The notes beneath the pieces are model-generated. The model searched no databases. It saw nothing but the letters and a program-made list of their open reading frames with translations, and was not told where the DNA came from. From assembly GCF_005960665.1 (NCBI RefSeq), contig NZ_CP040676.1:258501-322500 (forward strand): a stretch of 64,000 nucleotides of DNA, written 5' to 3'. Shown here piece by piece: positions 26,055 through 34,489 of the stretch; positions within the stretch are counted from its first letter, which is position 1, and each line of letters begins with the position of its first letter. The translations under genes were made by a program, and so were the position numbers. Source of the DNA: Exiguobacterium mexicanum (lineage in GTDB: Bacteria > Bacillota > Bacilli > Exiguobacteriales > Exiguobacteriaceae).

Positions 26055-27005
26055 ATGGAACAATTGATGTTTTTATTGACGAGTGCCCCGGTGCTCCTAT
26101 TCGTGACAGGTGTGATTGCCGCTCTCGGCAAATCGAATTTGAAGATTCCTGAGTCACTCAGCATCACGCTCAACCTATACTTACTGCTTGCCATCGGATT
26201 GAAAGGAGGGATGGGGCTCGCCTCGGTATCGATGGACGAGTTGGCGTTCCCGCTCGCCGTCACGCTCGTGCTTGGTCTCGTACTTCCGCTCGTCGCGTTC
26301 GGCCTTGGAGCGTTCTTGAAGTTCACGTTTCCGGAGCGCATTGCCATGGCCGCGACGTTCGGTTCGGTCTCGCTCGTGACGTATGTCGCTGCGACGGCGC
26401 AGCTCGAACGTCTCGGCATCAGTTATGAGCCGTTCATGACAACACTCGTCGTCGTCCTCGAAATTCCGGGTCTCGTCGTCGCACTGTTGTTATACAATCA
26501 AAGCCGCGTCCTCGGCATCACGGCGGCACCGACTCAATCGCTCACCGTCATCCGTGACAGTCTGCTCTCGAAAAGCATCTTGCTGCTTTTGGCTGGTCTC
26601 ATCGTCGGGCTGGTCACCCCGGATACGTCGGCATTAACCCCGTTTTTTGTCGATTTGTTCCCAGGCGTGTTGCTGTTGTTCTTGCTCAGCCTCGGCGTAA
26701 AGGTCGGTCATCAGCTGAAGACGCTACCGTCGTACGGGATGAAGTTTTTAGTCGCCGGGATGACGTTTCCGCTCGTCGGCGCGGCCATCGGTTTTCTCGC
26801 TGCCGGAATGGCTGGACTGTCTGATGGGGGAACGATTCTGCTTATGACGCTCGCGGCGAGCGGGTCGTACATCGCCGCACCGGCTATGCTCCAAGCATCG
26901 GTCCCGGAGGCGGAGCCGTCGTTTTATTTGACGCTCGCCCTCGCCGTCACGTTCCCGTTCAACTTGCTCATCGGCATCCCGCTATTCATTTCGATCGTCA
27001 CTTGA
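26055..27005 (+). CDS. Sodium-dependent bicarbonate permease (SbtA/DUF897 family)
   Basis: 316 residues with about ten membrane segments and an internal repeat. LNLYLLLAIGLKGG (about 44-57) near the start and SGSYIAAPAMLQASVPEA (about 274-291) in the second half are signatures of the SbtA-like permeases, which import bicarbonate with sodium. GGAGG precedes this ATG. It is preceded by its own promoter and a terminator-bearing leader, so expression is probably controlled at the RNA level. Confidence 0.87.
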   Translation: MEQLMFLLTSAPVLLFVTGVIAALGKSNLKIPESLSITLNLYLLLAIGLKGGMGLASVSMDELAFPLAVTLVLGLVLPLVAFGLGAFLKFTFPERIAMAATFGSVSLVTYVAATAQLERLGISYEPFMTTLVVVLEIPGLVVALLLYNQSRVLGITAAPTQSLTVIRDSLLSKSILLLLAGLIVGLVTPDTSALTPFFVDLFPGVLLLFLLSLGVKVGHQLKTLPSYGMKFLVAGMTFPLVGAAIGFLAAGMAGLSDGGTILLMTLAASGSYIAAPAMLQASVPEAEPSFYLTLALAVTFPFNLLIGIPLFISIVT

Positions 27006-27043
27006 ACAAAAGCCCTGTCTCACGATGAGACAGGGCTTTTGTT
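27005..27043. terminator. Bidirectional terminator
   Basis: Near-perfect stem AACAAAAGCCCTGTCTC with its complement around ACGAT; serves the permease (+) and the repeat-protein gene (-). Confidence 0.92.
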
Positions 27044-27794
27044 ATTGGGTGATCGTCTGTTCTTCCATGCATTTTAATGCGGCCGTCCAACTGCCGAAGA
27101 GGGCGTTGATGGTCGACGTGCTCGGCACGTTGCGTCCTTCGGCCCATTTCCGGTAATGCAGAATACTGAAGTGGGACAATTCATGTTTCGCGACGCGGAG
27201 GGCTTCGATGACATCTTCTTCGTCCCATTTCCGTTTCGGCGGGGCGATGTCGAGGACGAACAAGGCGTAGCTCCAAGATCCATATTTCCGGGCGATCGTC
27301 GCGACTGTCGGATAACCGCGTTCTTGGGCCCAGATGGCGTAGTGCTGGGACGTGAGACGTTCGAGTTCTTCGGACGCTTCAATCAAGGCTTGGATGATGC
27401 GCTCTTCATTGTTTTTCGCGGCGGTCGTCTGAAGTTTCGCTTCCCGGAGCGCGTTCGACCAAGAGCCGAAACGGCTGCTGATCAACGTGAGCGACGGGGA
27501 GCGTGTCACTTTCGACCATTCCCGATACGTTTGGCTCGTGAAGAGCGGTAACTCCTCGGCAGCTTGATTCAACGCGCGGAGGATGTCTTCATCCGAGTAG
27601 TAATGGAACGACATTTGGATTTGGGCAGCGGCGAGCGCCTCGCGCCAAGACCCGAACTGATGGATGACGGTGGAAAGGGACGGGACATTTTTGGTTTGCG
27701 ACCATACACTATACCGTTTCGAATCGAGCTCGGCATGTTCTTGAGCAGCTAACTGCAACGCTTGTACGATTTGAGGGCGTGTCCATTTTTTCAT
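27042..27794 (-). CDS. Protein of four homing-endonuclease-associated repeats
   Basis: 250 residues made only of four tandem repeats with an exact 62-residue period: (F/Y)GSW is at 47-50, 109-112, 171-174 and 233-236. Each unit reads roughly I..AL..A......L....Y..W.......PS...I...FGSW..AL, the pattern of the HNH/homing-endonuclease associated repeat (PF18780-like), thought to bind DNA. No endonuclease domain is present. A paralogue with three repeats lies in the nearby sugar operon. The ATG used has AAAGGAG about 10 bases upstream, inside a possible hairpin switch. The role is unknown; a DNA-binding regulator of the adjacent polysaccharide genes is one reasonable guess. Confidence 0.75.
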   Translation of the reverse strand: MKKWTRPQIVQALQLAAQEHAELDSKRYSVWSQTKNVPSLSTVIHQFGSWREALAAAQIQMSFHYYSDEDILRALNQAAEELPLFTSQTYREWSKVTRSPSLTLISSRFGSWSNALREAKLQTTAAKNNEERIIQALIEASEELERLTSQHYAIWAQERGYPTVATIARKYGSWSYALFVLDIAPPKRKWDEEDVIEALRVAKHELSHFSILHYRKWAEGRNVPSTSTINALFGSWTAALKCMEEQTITQ

Positions 27795-27796
27795 CT

Positions 27797-27836
27797 TGGT
27801 GTCTCTCCTTTGGAGGGAGACGCAGCGAGCGTCTCG
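27797..27836 (-). promoter_or_regulatory. Bistable hairpin over a ribosome binding site
   Basis: On the minus strand, GAGACGC pairs with GCGTCTC across a 5-base loop (hairpin A). The same GTCT plus the next CTCC can instead pair with GGAG-AGAC, which includes the Shine-Dalgarno sequence of the four-repeat protein (hairpin B). The folds share GTCTC and exclude each other, so translation could be switched. Confidence 0.45.
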
Positions 27837-28212
27837 GAAGGTCTCTTGGTGTGAATGAACAGCATGTATTGGTTGAAGAGTCAACGAGCTAGTCAAAAAG
27901 GATGCTTATGATCGATTTCTACCTCCTTATGTGGCGTTTTAGCTAAGCTCAAAATAATGTAAACGATACCCAATTCGGGTTATATGTATTTCCATTTCCC
28001 GTTTGTCCGACAATTATTCATTATGTGAATGAAATCATGATAATAATTTCGTGAACTCCTTTTTCGCATCTATGTCGTTAATGAGAAAAAGCTCGTTTTA
28101 TCTTTAAACTTGTTGAGGATAGTCGGGTAGTTTACTAGCATCGACGCATCTTTTGCGCATTCCAACTTACACCACGAACGAACAACTCAGACTCTTGGAG
28201 GTGCGAACTACC
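27837..28212. other. Intergenic region between divergent repeat-protein and capD genes
   Basis: AT-richer non-coding stretch holding divergent promoters. A minus-strand TTGACT sits near 27875-27893. For the sugar operon, TTGAGG-17-TAGCAT or an overlapping variant lies near 28111-28140, though neither is a strong match. No gene, repeat or terminator recognised. Confidence 0.4.
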
Positions 28213-30132
28213 ATGGCAACACTTGTGAACGTCTATCGGAAGAATCAACGCAATTTGCTCTTTTTATGTCTCGATATCTTGATCGTCTCGTTTGTATTGT
28301 ACGCGACGTTTGAACTGATGTTCTCCACGATCACGTCGTACGCGGCACTCGAATCGAGCGAGATGTTGATGATGGTCGCCATTAAAATCGTCAGCTTCAG
28401 TCTCGTCGGAAGCGTCTTGAAGATTCATCGCATCGACTGGCGTTACGCTTCGGTCCATGAGATGAAACAAGTCGCCATCGCCTTACTGAGCAGTGACTTG
28501 GTGTTGTACGCCTACAACCAGTTTCACTTCGGGGCTGGCCTTGGGATGATCATCGCCGTACAAGGGTTGCTCGCATTCAACCTCATCTTGTTCACCCGCT
28601 TCTTAGCCCGCAACCATGTGTTTGACGTGTTCAAACCCCATTCGAACCATCCGGGACGAAAAGCACTCATCATCGGAGCCGGGGATTCCGGACAGTTGAT
28701 TGTCCGCGAGTTGAAGGAGCATCGGACGACCGTCCTCTGCGTCGTCGGTCTGCTCGACGACAACCCGCAACTGCAGACACTCTACGTCCACGGCGTCCCG
28801 GTCCTCGGGATGACGGACGATTTGGAACGCATCATTCAAGAACATGGTATCGAAGTGGTTATTTTGGCCATTCCAAGCTTGCCTTATACACGGCGTCTCG
28901 CCTTGCTGAAACGAATCGAGAAGACAGGAGCCGAATCCCACGCCTTGCCGATGATTTCGGAACTGGCGACCGGAAAAGTCTCCATCAACGAAATTCGCGA
29001 AGTGAAAATCGAGGATTTGCTAGGACGTGAGCCGGTTCAATTGGACATATCTGGAATATCTCGCCATGTCGAAGGCGCGACTGTGCTCGTCACTGGCGCC
29101 GGTGGATCAATCGGCTCGGAGTTGTGTCGCCAATTGATCAAATTCGCCCCGGCAGAAATGATTCTCCTCGGTCATGGGGAGAACAGCATTTACTTGATTG
29201 AGCGAGAGTTGCGTGGGCTCGGCACGGAGACGATCCTGCATCCGGTCATCGGGGATGTGCAAGACGAAGCTCGGCTCGAAGATGTGTTCCGCACGTACCA
29301 GCCGGACATCGTCTATCATGCCGCCGCTCACAAACATGTGCCACTCATGGAAGACAATCCGCTCGAAGCCGTCAAAAACAATATTTACGGGACAAAACAT
29401 ATGGTCGATGTCGCGGCCCGGCATAACGTGAGCCGCTTCATCATGGTCTCGACCGACAAGGCGGTCAATCCGACGAACGTGATGGGCTCGACAAAACGAA
29501 TCGCCGAGATGGTCGTCCAAGAGAAAGCCCGAACGAGCGAGACGATCTTCGCAGTCGTACGCTTCGGAAATGTCTTAGGCAGTCGCGGCTCGGTCGTACC
29601 GCTCTTTAAAGAACAGATTCTCCGGGGCGGACCGGTCACCGTCACCGATCCTGAGATGACCCGCTACTTCATGACCATCCCGGAAGCGAGCCGGCTTGTC
29701 ATCCAAGCGAGCGTCTTGTCCAGAGGGGGAGAGATTTTCGTGCTCGACATGGGCGAGCCGGTCAAAATCATCGACTTGGCGAAGAAAATGATCGAGTTGA
29801 GCGGTTTTACGACCGAACAGATCGACATTGAAGTCACCGGCATTCGTCCGGGTGAGAAGTTATATGAAGAATTGCTCGCCGCGAGCGAACTCGGTCCAGA
29901 AGCGAACGTCTTCCCCAAAATCTTTGTCGGCCGGACCCGTCCCTTCACGACCGTCGCTTCCGTGCTGCACCTGATTGAGACGTTACGAGACGACCAAGAG
30001 GCCCTGACCTACCTGCTGCTTTTTATCGCCAATAGTGACGACCTCGACCGAGACATCGATCGTCTCTTTACACATGGCGTGAAGCGAATGCGTCCTCATA
30101 TCGCCGGGACACGCCTCGCTGACGGAAATTGA
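28213..30132 (+). CDS. Nucleotide-sugar 4,6-dehydratase (CapD/EpsC family)
   Basis: 639 residues. Four membrane segments (about 15-140), a Rossmann-like central domain (ALIIGAGDSGQLIVREL, about 152-168) and an SDR dehydratase domain (TGAGGSIGSELCRQL, about 293-307; STDKAVNPTNVMGSTKR with Met in place of the usual Tyr, as in WbpM/FlaA1-type enzymes; IRPGEKLYEELL). Such enzymes convert UDP-GlcNAc to UDP-4-keto-6-deoxy sugars at the membrane. TTGGAGG precedes this ATG. It leads a six-gene operon. Confidence 0.92.
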   Translation: MATLVNVYRKNQRNLLFLCLDILIVSFVLYATFELMFSTITSYAALESSEMLMMVAIKIVSFSLVGSVLKIHRIDWRYASVHEMKQVAIALLSSDLVLYAYNQFHFGAGLGMIIAVQGLLAFNLILFTRFLARNHVFDVFKPHSNHPGRKALIIGAGDSGQLIVRELKEHRTTVLCVVGLLDDNPQLQTLYVHGVPVLGMTDDLERIIQEHGIEVVILAIPSLPYTRRLALLKRIEKTGAESHALPMISELATGKVSINEIREVKIEDLLGREPVQLDISGISRHVEGATVLVTGAGGSIGSELCRQLIKFAPAEMILLGHGENSIYLIERELRGLGTETILHPVIGDVQDEARLEDVFRTYQPDIVYHAAAHKHVPLMEDNPLEAVKNNIYGTKHMVDVAARHNVSRFIMVSTDKAVNPTNVMGSTKRIAEMVVQEKARTSETIFAVVRFGNVLGSRGSVVPLFKEQILRGGPVTVTDPEMTRYFMTIPEASRLVIQASVLSRGGEIFVLDMGEPVKIIDLAKKMIELSGFTTEQIDIEVTGIRPGEKLYEELLAASELGPEANVFPKIFVGRTRPFTTVASVLHLIETLRDDQEALTYLLLFIANSDDLDRDIDRLFTHGVKRMRPHIAGTRLADGN

Positions 30133-30162
30133 AGGTCATAACGAGTGAAGAGGGGGAGAATG

Positions 30163-31014
30163 ATGGTCGATCAAACGGTTCTTATTGTCGGGGTAGCCAG
30201 TTTCCAAGGGTTTCATATCGCACGTCGGCTATTGCAGGAAGGATTTGATGTCGTCGGGATTGACGATGAAGGGCGGCACAAGACGCGAATCGCCAAACAG
30301 CGGCTCTACGTTCTCACCCACCCGCAGTTCCATTTGATCCGTTCAACGCTCGCGAACAAGACAGTCATGCGCAGCGTTTTGAATCGACACGAACCGAGAC
30401 ACATCATCTTATGTTCGACCCGTCGCCATAACGGAAGTGAAGAGCCGCTGGAACGTTACGAGTTGATGAAACGCTACATTGCCATCCAAACGAAGCGGGT
30501 CCCGGTTGAATCGTTCATCACGTTCGACTTGCCTGTAAAACAGGAGGACGGGGAACGTCCGGTGATCCATCTGTTCACAGAAGACGTATTCGGACCTTGG
30601 GACGATGCCTCGACGCTAGTGTCAAAGGCCATTGTCGCCGTCGACCGCGGTGTCCGACTCTCAGGGTATTACGCGACGGATATCATCAACGTCTCCTATA
30701 TCGATGATGTCGTCGAATCGGTCGTCCGCTTGCTTCGCTTGATTCAAACCGGGATGTCGCCAGTCGGATATTTCCAAATCCCGGCCTCCGACTACGTGAA
30801 CGTCCAAACGTTACTGTCCGACATCGGACATATCCTCAACAAATCGGCGAAGACGTCGTTGCCGATGCGCGAGTCGGTACTTCGGCAGTCGGCCGTTCCG
30901 ACGCTCGACACGCTGATCGGCTTCAGCCCGAGCACATCGCTGTTTGAAGGACTCGAGCAAGTCGTCGATTGGTATATCTCGTATAAAACCATGATGAAGG
31001 AGGGCATCAAATGA
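30163..31014 (+). CDS. NAD-dependent epimerase/dehydratase family protein
   Basis: 283 residues, an SDR with an atypical nucleotide loop (LIVGVASFQGFHIARRLL) instead of GxxGxxG. It carries LFTEDVFGPWDDAST, like the VYGPWxRPDM stretch of UDP-glucuronate epimerases, and IDDVVESVVRLL. The usual YxxxK catalytic pair is not evident, so it may be catalytically altered. GGGGGAG favours the second of two adjacent ATGs. Its stop overlaps the next start (ATGA). Confidence 0.75.
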   Translation: MVDQTVLIVGVASFQGFHIARRLLQEGFDVVGIDDEGRHKTRIAKQRLYVLTHPQFHLIRSTLANKTVMRSVLNRHEPRHIILCSTRRHNGSEEPLERYELMKRYIAIQTKRVPVESFITFDLPVKQEDGERPVIHLFTEDVFGPWDDASTLVSKAIVAVDRGVRLSGYYATDIINVSYIDDVVESVVRLLRLIQTGMSPVGYFQIPASDYVNVQTLLSDIGHILNKSAKTSLPMRESVLRQSAVPTLDTLIGFSPSTSLFEGLEQVVDWYISYKTMMKEGIK

Positions 31015-32153
31015 ACATCCTATTATCGAAGCCCCATATGTCGGGCCGTGAGATGGCCTACATCGAAGAGGCGTTCGCGAGCAATTGGATCGCCCCGCTT
31101 GGACCAAACGTCAACGCGTTTGAGGCGGAAGTCGCCGCTTACGCAGACCATCCGTACGCCTTGGCGACAAGCTCAGGGACGGCTGCCCTCCATTTGGCGC
31201 TACTTACGCTCGGCGTCGGGACAGGGGACACGGTCTTCTGTCAGTCACTCACGTTCGTCGCATCGGTCAATCCAATCCGTTACGTCGGCGCCATTCCGGT
31301 CTTTATCGACTCGGAAACGACGACGTGGAATATGTCGCCAGACGCACTTCGGAAAGCGCTCGTCCAAGCCGCGACGAAAGGAAAGCTTCCGAAAGCGGTC
31401 ATCGTCGTCCATCTGTACGGCGTCGTCGCGAAAATCGGTGAGATTCGCCACGTCTGTCGTGAGTTCGGTGTCCCATTGATCGAGGACGCGGCCGAATCAC
31501 TCGGCTCGACGTGGCACGGGCAAATGACGGGAACCATCGGGGACATCGGGTTTTATTCGTTCAACGGCAATAAAATCATCACGACATCAGGCGGCGGCAT
31601 GCTCATGGTGCCGAATGAGGAAACGAGACAGTTGGCGCTCAAGTTGGCCACGCAAGCTCGGGAAGACGCGCCGCATTATGAGCACGAACAAGTCGGCTAT
31701 AACTATCGATTGAGCAACGTCTCGGCCGGGATCGGTCGGGGACAGCTCGAAGTGATTGAGCAGCGCGTTCAAGCACGACGTCGCGTGTTTGCCCGCTATG
31801 AGCATATGTTCCGTCAGCTCGGGGCGACGTATCAGCAAGAAGTCCCGCACTCACGGGCCAATCGTTGGCTGACCGCCATGCAGTTGGATCAGACAGACTT
31901 GCACCGTGACACGGTGATGGAGCGACTTGCCAGTGCCGGCATCGAATCTCGTCCTGTCTGGAAACCGATGCATCTGCAACCGGTGTATCGCGATGCCGAA
32001 TATGTGACGGTCGATGGAGAAGATGTCAGTCGGCGTCTGTTCGAGAATGGGATTTGCCTTCCATCGGGATCCGACTTGACCCTCGGGGAACAACAGCAAG
32101 TCATCCAGACCGTGCTCGATACGCGCTCGATCGTCACGGAACAAAGTGTCTGA
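31011..32153 (+). CDS. DegT/DnrJ/EryC1/StrS aminotransferase
   Basis: 380 residues, a PLP enzyme that aminates 4-keto sugars. Motifs: ATSSGTAALHLAL (about 48-60), EDAAESLGSTWHG (about 161-173) and the PLP lysine in FYSFNGNKIITTSGGGM (about 183-199, Lys191). With the upstream dehydratase it should give a UDP-4-amino-4,6-dideoxy-hexose (EpsN/PglE-like). It is coupled to the epimerase gene by overlap. Confidence 0.93.
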   Translation: MNILLSKPHMSGREMAYIEEAFASNWIAPLGPNVNAFEAEVAAYADHPYALATSSGTAALHLALLTLGVGTGDTVFCQSLTFVASVNPIRYVGAIPVFIDSETTTWNMSPDALRKALVQAATKGKLPKAVIVVHLYGVVAKIGEIRHVCREFGVPLIEDAAESLGSTWHGQMTGTIGDIGFYSFNGNKIITTSGGGMLMVPNEETRQLALKLATQAREDAPHYEHEQVGYNYRLSNVSAGIGRGQLEVIEQRVQARRRVFARYEHMFRQLGATYQQEVPHSRANRWLTAMQLDQTDLHRDTVMERLASAGIESRPVWKPMHLQPVYRDAEYVTVDGEDVSRRLFENGICLPSGSDLTLGEQQQVIQTVLDTRSIVTEQSV

Positions 32154-32165
32154 GGAGGACGAACG

Positions 32166-32750
32166 ATGAACCGGGAAGCAGAGATCATTCAAGCGCTTCG
32201 AGCCGCTGCATCTCTGACTCCGACCCTCACGGTTAAACAATATCAGCTCTGGAGCCGAGACCGGGACGTCCCGACATTTCTCGACGTTCTCAATTTTTAC
32301 GGGTCATGGACCGGCGCCTTGAAAGCAGCCGGACTCTTAGAAGCCCGAAAGCGCTATACCCAACAAGAACTCGTTGCAGCACTTCGGCTCGCACTTGAAC
32401 AGGAAGGGAAGTTGACGAGCACCCATTACCAACAATGGGTCAAAGATCATCCCGGTCCTTCCCTAGGTGATATTATTTCCCATTTCGGGTCTTGGAGTCT
32501 GGCCGTGAAAACGGTAGAGCGTTTAGAGGAGCTCCATTTTACCGTCCAGCCAGAACGTGAAAAAGCAGAAATCGTTCAATCGTTGCTAGAAGCAAGTCGG
32601 GTCGTCGTGCCATTCAACGCGATCACCTATCAAAAATGGGCGAAACAACATAAACGACCAAGTGTCGCCAAAGTATCCCGTCGGTACGGCTCCTGGAAAC
32701 GGGCGCTCGCCGAACTAGAGCTTCCTGAGTCGTGTGAAGGAAAGAAGTGA
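32166..32750 (+). CDS. Protein of three homing-endonuclease-associated repeats
   Basis: 194 residues with three repeats, (F/Y)GSW at 45-48, 107-110 and 174-177, of the same type as the four-repeat protein 5 kb upstream. Each repeat has the W-x-P(S/T)...GSW..A(L/V) core. No catalytic domain is seen. It lies inside the sugar operon, 12 bases after the aminotransferase gene and with its own GAGGAGG. A repeat-only DNA-binding protein between two sugar enzymes is unexpected; a regulator is the simplest guess. Confidence 0.75.
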   Translation: MNREAEIIQALRAAASLTPTLTVKQYQLWSRDRDVPTFLDVLNFYGSWTGALKAAGLLEARKRYTQQELVAALRLALEQEGKLTSTHYQQWVKDHPGPSLGDIISHFGSWSLAVKTVERLEELHFTVQPEREKAEIVQSLLEASRVVVPFNAITYQKWAKQHKRPSVAKVSRRYGSWKRALAELELPESCEGKK

Positions 32751-32769
32751 AGACAGAGGAGGGGTCTCG

Positions 32770-33771
32770 ATGAACGGAGCGTTTGTCATCTCACTAGATT
32801 TTGAATTGAACTGGGGCACGTTTGACGGTACGACGATTGAGGCGTATGGCGATAATTTACTCGGGGTCCGGCAAGTCGTACCGAGCTTGCTCGACTTGTT
32901 TGCCGCGCACCAGATTCATGCGACTTGGGCGACGGTCGGATTCCTGTTCTATGAGACGAAAGCAGAGCTATTGAAAGACTTGCCGACGATTCAACCGGCG
33001 TATCGGCATCCCGAATATTCTTCATACAATTGGATGCAGCACGTCGGGGCGGACGAGGCGGTCGACCCGTATCACTTCGGGAAATCACTCGTCGATCAAA
33101 TCGCGGCGACGCCTGGTCAAACCATCGGGACGCATACGTATTGTCATCTATCTTGTTTAGAAGAAGGAGTGACCATCGAGGCGTTCAAGGCCGATCTCGA
33201 GGCGGCGAAGCGGGTGGCCGCACGTCGCGACTTATCCATTCAGAGCATCGTCTATCCGCGCAATCAATCGAGCCCGGCGCATTTCCAAGCGGCACAAGAA
33301 GTCGGAATCGATGTCTATCGCGGCAATGAGACCCATTACATTTATCGGGCCGATGCGAGAAGGGATGAGGGATTAGGACGACGGGCTCTTCGTCTGCTTG
33401 ATGCCTACGTCAATTTGACGGGCCACCACACGGTCTCGTGGGCAGCCATTCGGCAATCATCTCCTTATAACGTCCCATCGAGCCGATTCCTTCGACCTTA
33501 CGTGCCGGCGCTTCGCTTCCTCGACCGACTCAAAGTGCGGCGCATCAAACGGAGCATGACGCATGCGGCAAAACGGGGGGAAGTGTTCCATCTTTGGTGG
33601 CACCCGCACAACTTCGGCAAACATGTATCCGAAAACATGGCCTTGTTGGGTGAAATCATCGCCCATTATGAAACGTTGCATCAAACGTATCAATTTGAAA
33701 GTTTATCGATGGAAGAAGTGGCGGACCGTTGCCGCCCGGCCGTCGTCTCGACGCAGGAGCGACACGGATGA
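32770..33771 (+). CDS. Polysaccharide deacetylase family protein
   Basis: 333 residues of NodB-homology type: ISLDFELNWGTFD (about 7-19, metal Asp), TIGTHTYCHLSCLEEG (about 118-133, metal His pair), IVYPRNQSS (about 162-170) and HLWWHPHNFG near 276-285. It likely removes acetyl groups from a glycan or nucleotide sugar. GAGGAGGGG precedes this ATG. It belongs to the operon that starts with the CapD/EpsC-like gene. Confidence 0.88.
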   Translation: MNGAFVISLDFELNWGTFDGTTIEAYGDNLLGVRQVVPSLLDLFAAHQIHATWATVGFLFYETKAELLKDLPTIQPAYRHPEYSSYNWMQHVGADEAVDPYHFGKSLVDQIAATPGQTIGTHTYCHLSCLEEGVTIEAFKADLEAAKRVAARRDLSIQSIVYPRNQSSPAHFQAAQEVGIDVYRGNETHYIYRADARRDEGLGRRALRLLDAYVNLTGHHTVSWAAIRQSSPYNVPSSRFLRPYVPALRFLDRLKVRRIKRSMTHAAKRGEVFHLWWHPHNFGKHVSENMALLGEIIAHYETLHQTYQFESLSMEEVADRCRPAVVSTQERHG

Positions 33772-33806
33772 GAGGCGTTCGGAGGAAGAGAAAAGGGAGG
33801 GACAAA

Positions 33807-34460
33807 ATGGGCCGACCGATCGTACTACTCATTGGAGAACACCGGACATCTGCCTACGTCTATCATGCGATCCGCAACTTAGGGGTGACCCATGTCGTTC
33901 AGGAAGATGGGCCGAGCGAGCATCGTCCGGAATCCATCAAGCATTGGCTGACGCATGTATACGTCCGGCTGACGTCGCCTGTCATGCGCCTTTCGAGCCG
34001 GACGCGGATCCGAGAACTGAAAGGTCGCTATCCATTGAACGATGAGCCGATTCCGTTCCACCACATTCTACGTGTCACCTCATTGAACGATACGAAGACG
34101 ACGATGTGGCTCGATCGTCTCGACCCGCAGCTCATCGTCACCCATGAGACGGGGCCGATTGACCCGAGCGTCCTCGCCCGCTTCGACTGCCCGGTATTGA
34201 CGGTCGCACCGACGATGGCAGAAGGACAACTCCAAGCGTACTGGGCGTTCCGGACCAAACCGGACGTCTGTGAGGCACGAATCGAACAGTGGACCGAGCG
34301 GGGCTGGTCTGTGGTCGACCGGGCCGTGCTCTACATCGGCGGGACGGATAATTTTGCCACGTATCCGTACTTACAGCTCACGACGGCGCTCCCGCTCTTG
34401 AGACGTCAAATCGAGTTATTGCTAAAGGAAGATGTGTATGACCGTCGAACGGCAAAATAA
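33807..34460 (+). CDS. Formyltransferase-like protein, catalytic motif missing
   Basis: 217 residues. The order of elements (PIVLLIGEHRTSAYVYHAIR; LDPQLIVTHETGPIDPSVL; a strand then WAFRT; RAVLYIGGTDNF) follows the formyl-transferase fold of methionyl-tRNA and sugar N-formyltransferases. The usual N-x-H-x-S/P-x-LP active-site stretch is replaced by VLTVAPTMAEGQLQ, so catalysis is doubtful. Its place after a sugar aminotransferase suggests sugar N-formylation or a derived role. GGGAGGG sets the start. Last gene of the operon. Confidence 0.6.
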   Translation: MGRPIVLLIGEHRTSAYVYHAIRNLGVTHVVQEDGPSEHRPESIKHWLTHVYVRLTSPVMRLSSRTRIRELKGRYPLNDEPIPFHHILRVTSLNDTKTTMWLDRLDPQLIVTHETGPIDPSVLARFDCPVLTVAPTMAEGQLQAYWAFRTKPDVCEARIEQWTERGWSVVDRAVLYIGGTDNFATYPYLQLTTALPLLRRQIELLLKEDVYDRRTAK

Positions 34461-34489
34461 CGGCCAAAGCGCGATGCTTTGGCCGTTTA
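34460..34489. terminator. Bidirectional terminator closing the sugar operon
   Basis: Ten-bp stem CGGCCAAAGC / GCTTTGGCCG with a GCGAT loop; T residues on both sides. Confidence 0.88.

Noticed and set aside
27042..27794. Homing endonuclease or HNH nuclease
   Set aside because: Only the associated repeats are present; no HNH or other nuclease motif was found.
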